Below are positions 62,889-64,000 of a DNA stretch of 64,000 bases, one piece after another (the stretch's first letter is position 1; every line of letters begins with the position of its first letter). A program made the translations under genes and the position numbers. Below the pieces are notes generated by a model. It was not told where the DNA came from and did no database searches. It was given only the letters and a program-made list of their open reading frames with translations. The stretch is from Nocardiopsis ganjiahuensis DSM 45031 (GTDB lineage: Bacteria > Actinomycetota > Actinomycetes > Streptosporangiales > Streptosporangiaceae), in the NCBI RefSeq assembly GCF_000341085.1, contig NZ_ANBA01000018.1:186001-250000 (forward strand), written 5' to 3'.

Positions 62889-63809
62889 ATGCGCCGTACC
62901 GTTGCGGTTGTTCTCATCGCGCTGGGGGTCTTCTGTCTCGCCTTGGCACCCATGATGCGCACGTGGATGTCCAGTTCCCTGATGAAGACTCCACTGGACT
63001 ACTACAACGCCACCGTCAACACAGGAGAGATCACCTACTTCAACATCGAGGACGTCGAGCTCGTCGAGGACGCCGACGTGGAGGCGCACTCGACCATCCG
63101 GGCCGACGTGGCCTCCAGCAGTGACGACGTGGTGGTGTGGGACCAGTTCACGTGGATCAAGGACGCCGACACCGACTTCGGTATCAGCTCCACGAACCGC
63201 CGAGCCGGGCACGACCGCGTCACCGGAGAGCTCGTCGACTGCTGCGACGCCATGATCAACGACGAGTCGGTCACCCAGACCGGGCAGGGGTGGAAGTTCC
63301 CCTTCTTCGCGGAGCAGCGTGACTACGACTTCTTCGAGACCACGGTCGAGGAGAACGTCCCCATGGAGTTCAAGAGCGTCGAGCAGGTCGACGGCGTCGA
63401 GGCCTACCGGTACGTCCAGACCGTCGAGCCGACCGTGATCGGCGAGCGCGAACTCCCGCGCGAGGTCGCCGGCCTCGAGGGCGAGGGCGACGTGGTCGGT
63501 GACGAGGTCTTCTCCATCGTCAGGACCTACTGGATCGAGCCGGTCAGCGGTTCCCCCATCGACATCAGCGAGGAGCACCACCGGGTCGTCGTCGTCGACG
63601 GCGAGGAGGTCCTGACCCTGCTCAGCGGTGAACTCCGGTTCGACGACGCCACCCGCGCCGCCGCCATCGAGAACACCGAGCAGGCCCGTACGGTCCTGCC
63701 GCTGCTGCACACCACGCTGCCCATCGGCGCGCTGATCGTCGGTGCCGGCTTCATCGGTATCGCGGTCGTCCTCTTCGTGACCGGACGCCGTCCCGAACAC
63801 CACAACTAG
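62889..63809 (+). CDS. DUF3068 family protein (PgfA/PorA-like)
   Basis: Envelope protein of 306 residues with a hydrophobic N-terminal helix (residues 4-23), a beta-rich outside domain and a C-terminal helix (about 272-298) with basic end. Family blocks are DRVTGELVDCCDAMIN, with the paired Cys, and GWKFPFFAEQRDYDFFETTVEENVPMEFKSVEQVDGVEAYRYVQTVEPT. DUF3068 includes the mycobacterial PgfA (Rv0227c), which is needed for polar growth and trehalose monomycolate handling, from memory. This organism is probably mycolate-free, so the ligand must differ. GGAGGGC precedes ATG. Confidence 0.9.
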   Translation: MRRTVAVVLIALGVFCLALAPMMRTWMSSSLMKTPLDYYNATVNTGEITYFNIEDVELVEDADVEAHSTIRADVASSSDDVVVWDQFTWIKDADTDFGISSTNRRAGHDRVTGELVDCCDAMINDESVTQTGQGWKFPFFAEQRDYDFFETTVEENVPMEFKSVEQVDGVEAYRYVQTVEPTVIGERELPREVAGLEGEGDVVGDEVFSIVRTYWIEPVSGSPIDISEEHHRVVVVDGEEVLTLLSGELRFDDATRAAAIENTEQARTVLPLLHTTLPIGALIVGAGFIGIAVVLFVTGRRPEHHN

Positions 63810-64000
63810 AACCGCACCGCGACCGGCGCTGCCCCGGTAGCGCCACCCGCGACCGGCACCGCACCGCGACCGACCCCCGCCTGAGAACGCCACACCGTCA
63901 ACCCTCGCCCCCCGATCCGGGCCCCGGAACCCCTGCCCTCGCGATCCCGGGCCCGCCAGAACCACCGGCCGGACCGCCCGCCCCCACGGGCGGTCCGGCC

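Overview
The window is about 70% G+C, densely packed, and uses many GTG and some TTG starts. It carries the conserved actinobacterial block ffh-rpsP-khpA-rimM-trmD-rplS-lepB-DUF2469-yraN-comM-dprA followed by xerC-M23-rpsB-tsf-pyrH-frr-cdsA, a GlgE-pathway operon, and several candidate leaderless genes. This is the chromosome of a filamentous, non-mycobacterial actinobacterium. Nocardiopsis or a close relative (Nocardiopsaceae) is my best guess from general resemblance; no search was run.

Layout. 1-1780: start of a secreted subtilisin-like protease (minus strand, cut by the window edge). 2196-4525: cobalamin riboswitch, BtuF-type lipoprotein and BtuC-type permease, with no ATPase beside them. 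4614-11046: ftsY, an ammonium transporter without glnK/glnD, an LppX-like lipoprotein, and ffh. 11315-19254: ribosomal protein, RNA modification and maturation genes, signal peptidase, DUF2469, yraN, comM, dprA. 19475-25025: an accessory interval with a PucR-type regulator divergent from a flavin monooxygenase/SDR pair, RidA, XerC and an M23 peptidase. 25379-31139: rpsB, tsf, pyrH, frr, cdsA and an aminotransferase. 31186-34355 (minus): a divergent MetRS and an amino-acid permease. 34587-42556 (minus): operon glgE-treS-mak-glgB, the whole trehalose-to-alpha-glucan route. 43300-45441: a bifunctional penicillin-binding protein. 45578-48749: TPP riboswitch plus YkoEDC ECF thiamine/HMP importer. 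48806-55733: enoyl-CoA hydratase, a membrane-anchored Ser/Thr kinase with unusual repeats, etfBA, and a stand-alone LigD-type polymerase domain. 55989-57664: type I-E CRISPR array of 27 intact repeats with no cas genes in the window. 57685-63809: an envelope cluster of two methyltransferases, a large multi-pass membrane protein, acyltransferase-3 and a DUF3068 protein.

How it fits together. Two RNA switches control vitamin import (B12 and thiamine). The SRP pair FtsY/Ffh, LepB and the lipoproteins belong to protein export. The Glg operon turns trehalose into branched glucan and has a perfect CRP-type palindrome upstream. The envelope cluster resembles, from memory, the mycobacterial Rv0224c-Rv0228 neighbourhood that includes the polar growth factor PgfA, and its two divergent promoter regions share an AAC-NN-GTT operator-like motif. 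The most interesting leads are this envelope cluster and its shared motif, the orphan CRISPR array with one spacer carrying two DnaA-box-like sequences, the kinase repeats, a perfect 18-bp hairpin inside lepB, a stop-codon-duplicating 33-bp repeat, and a histone-H1-like tail on GlgB.
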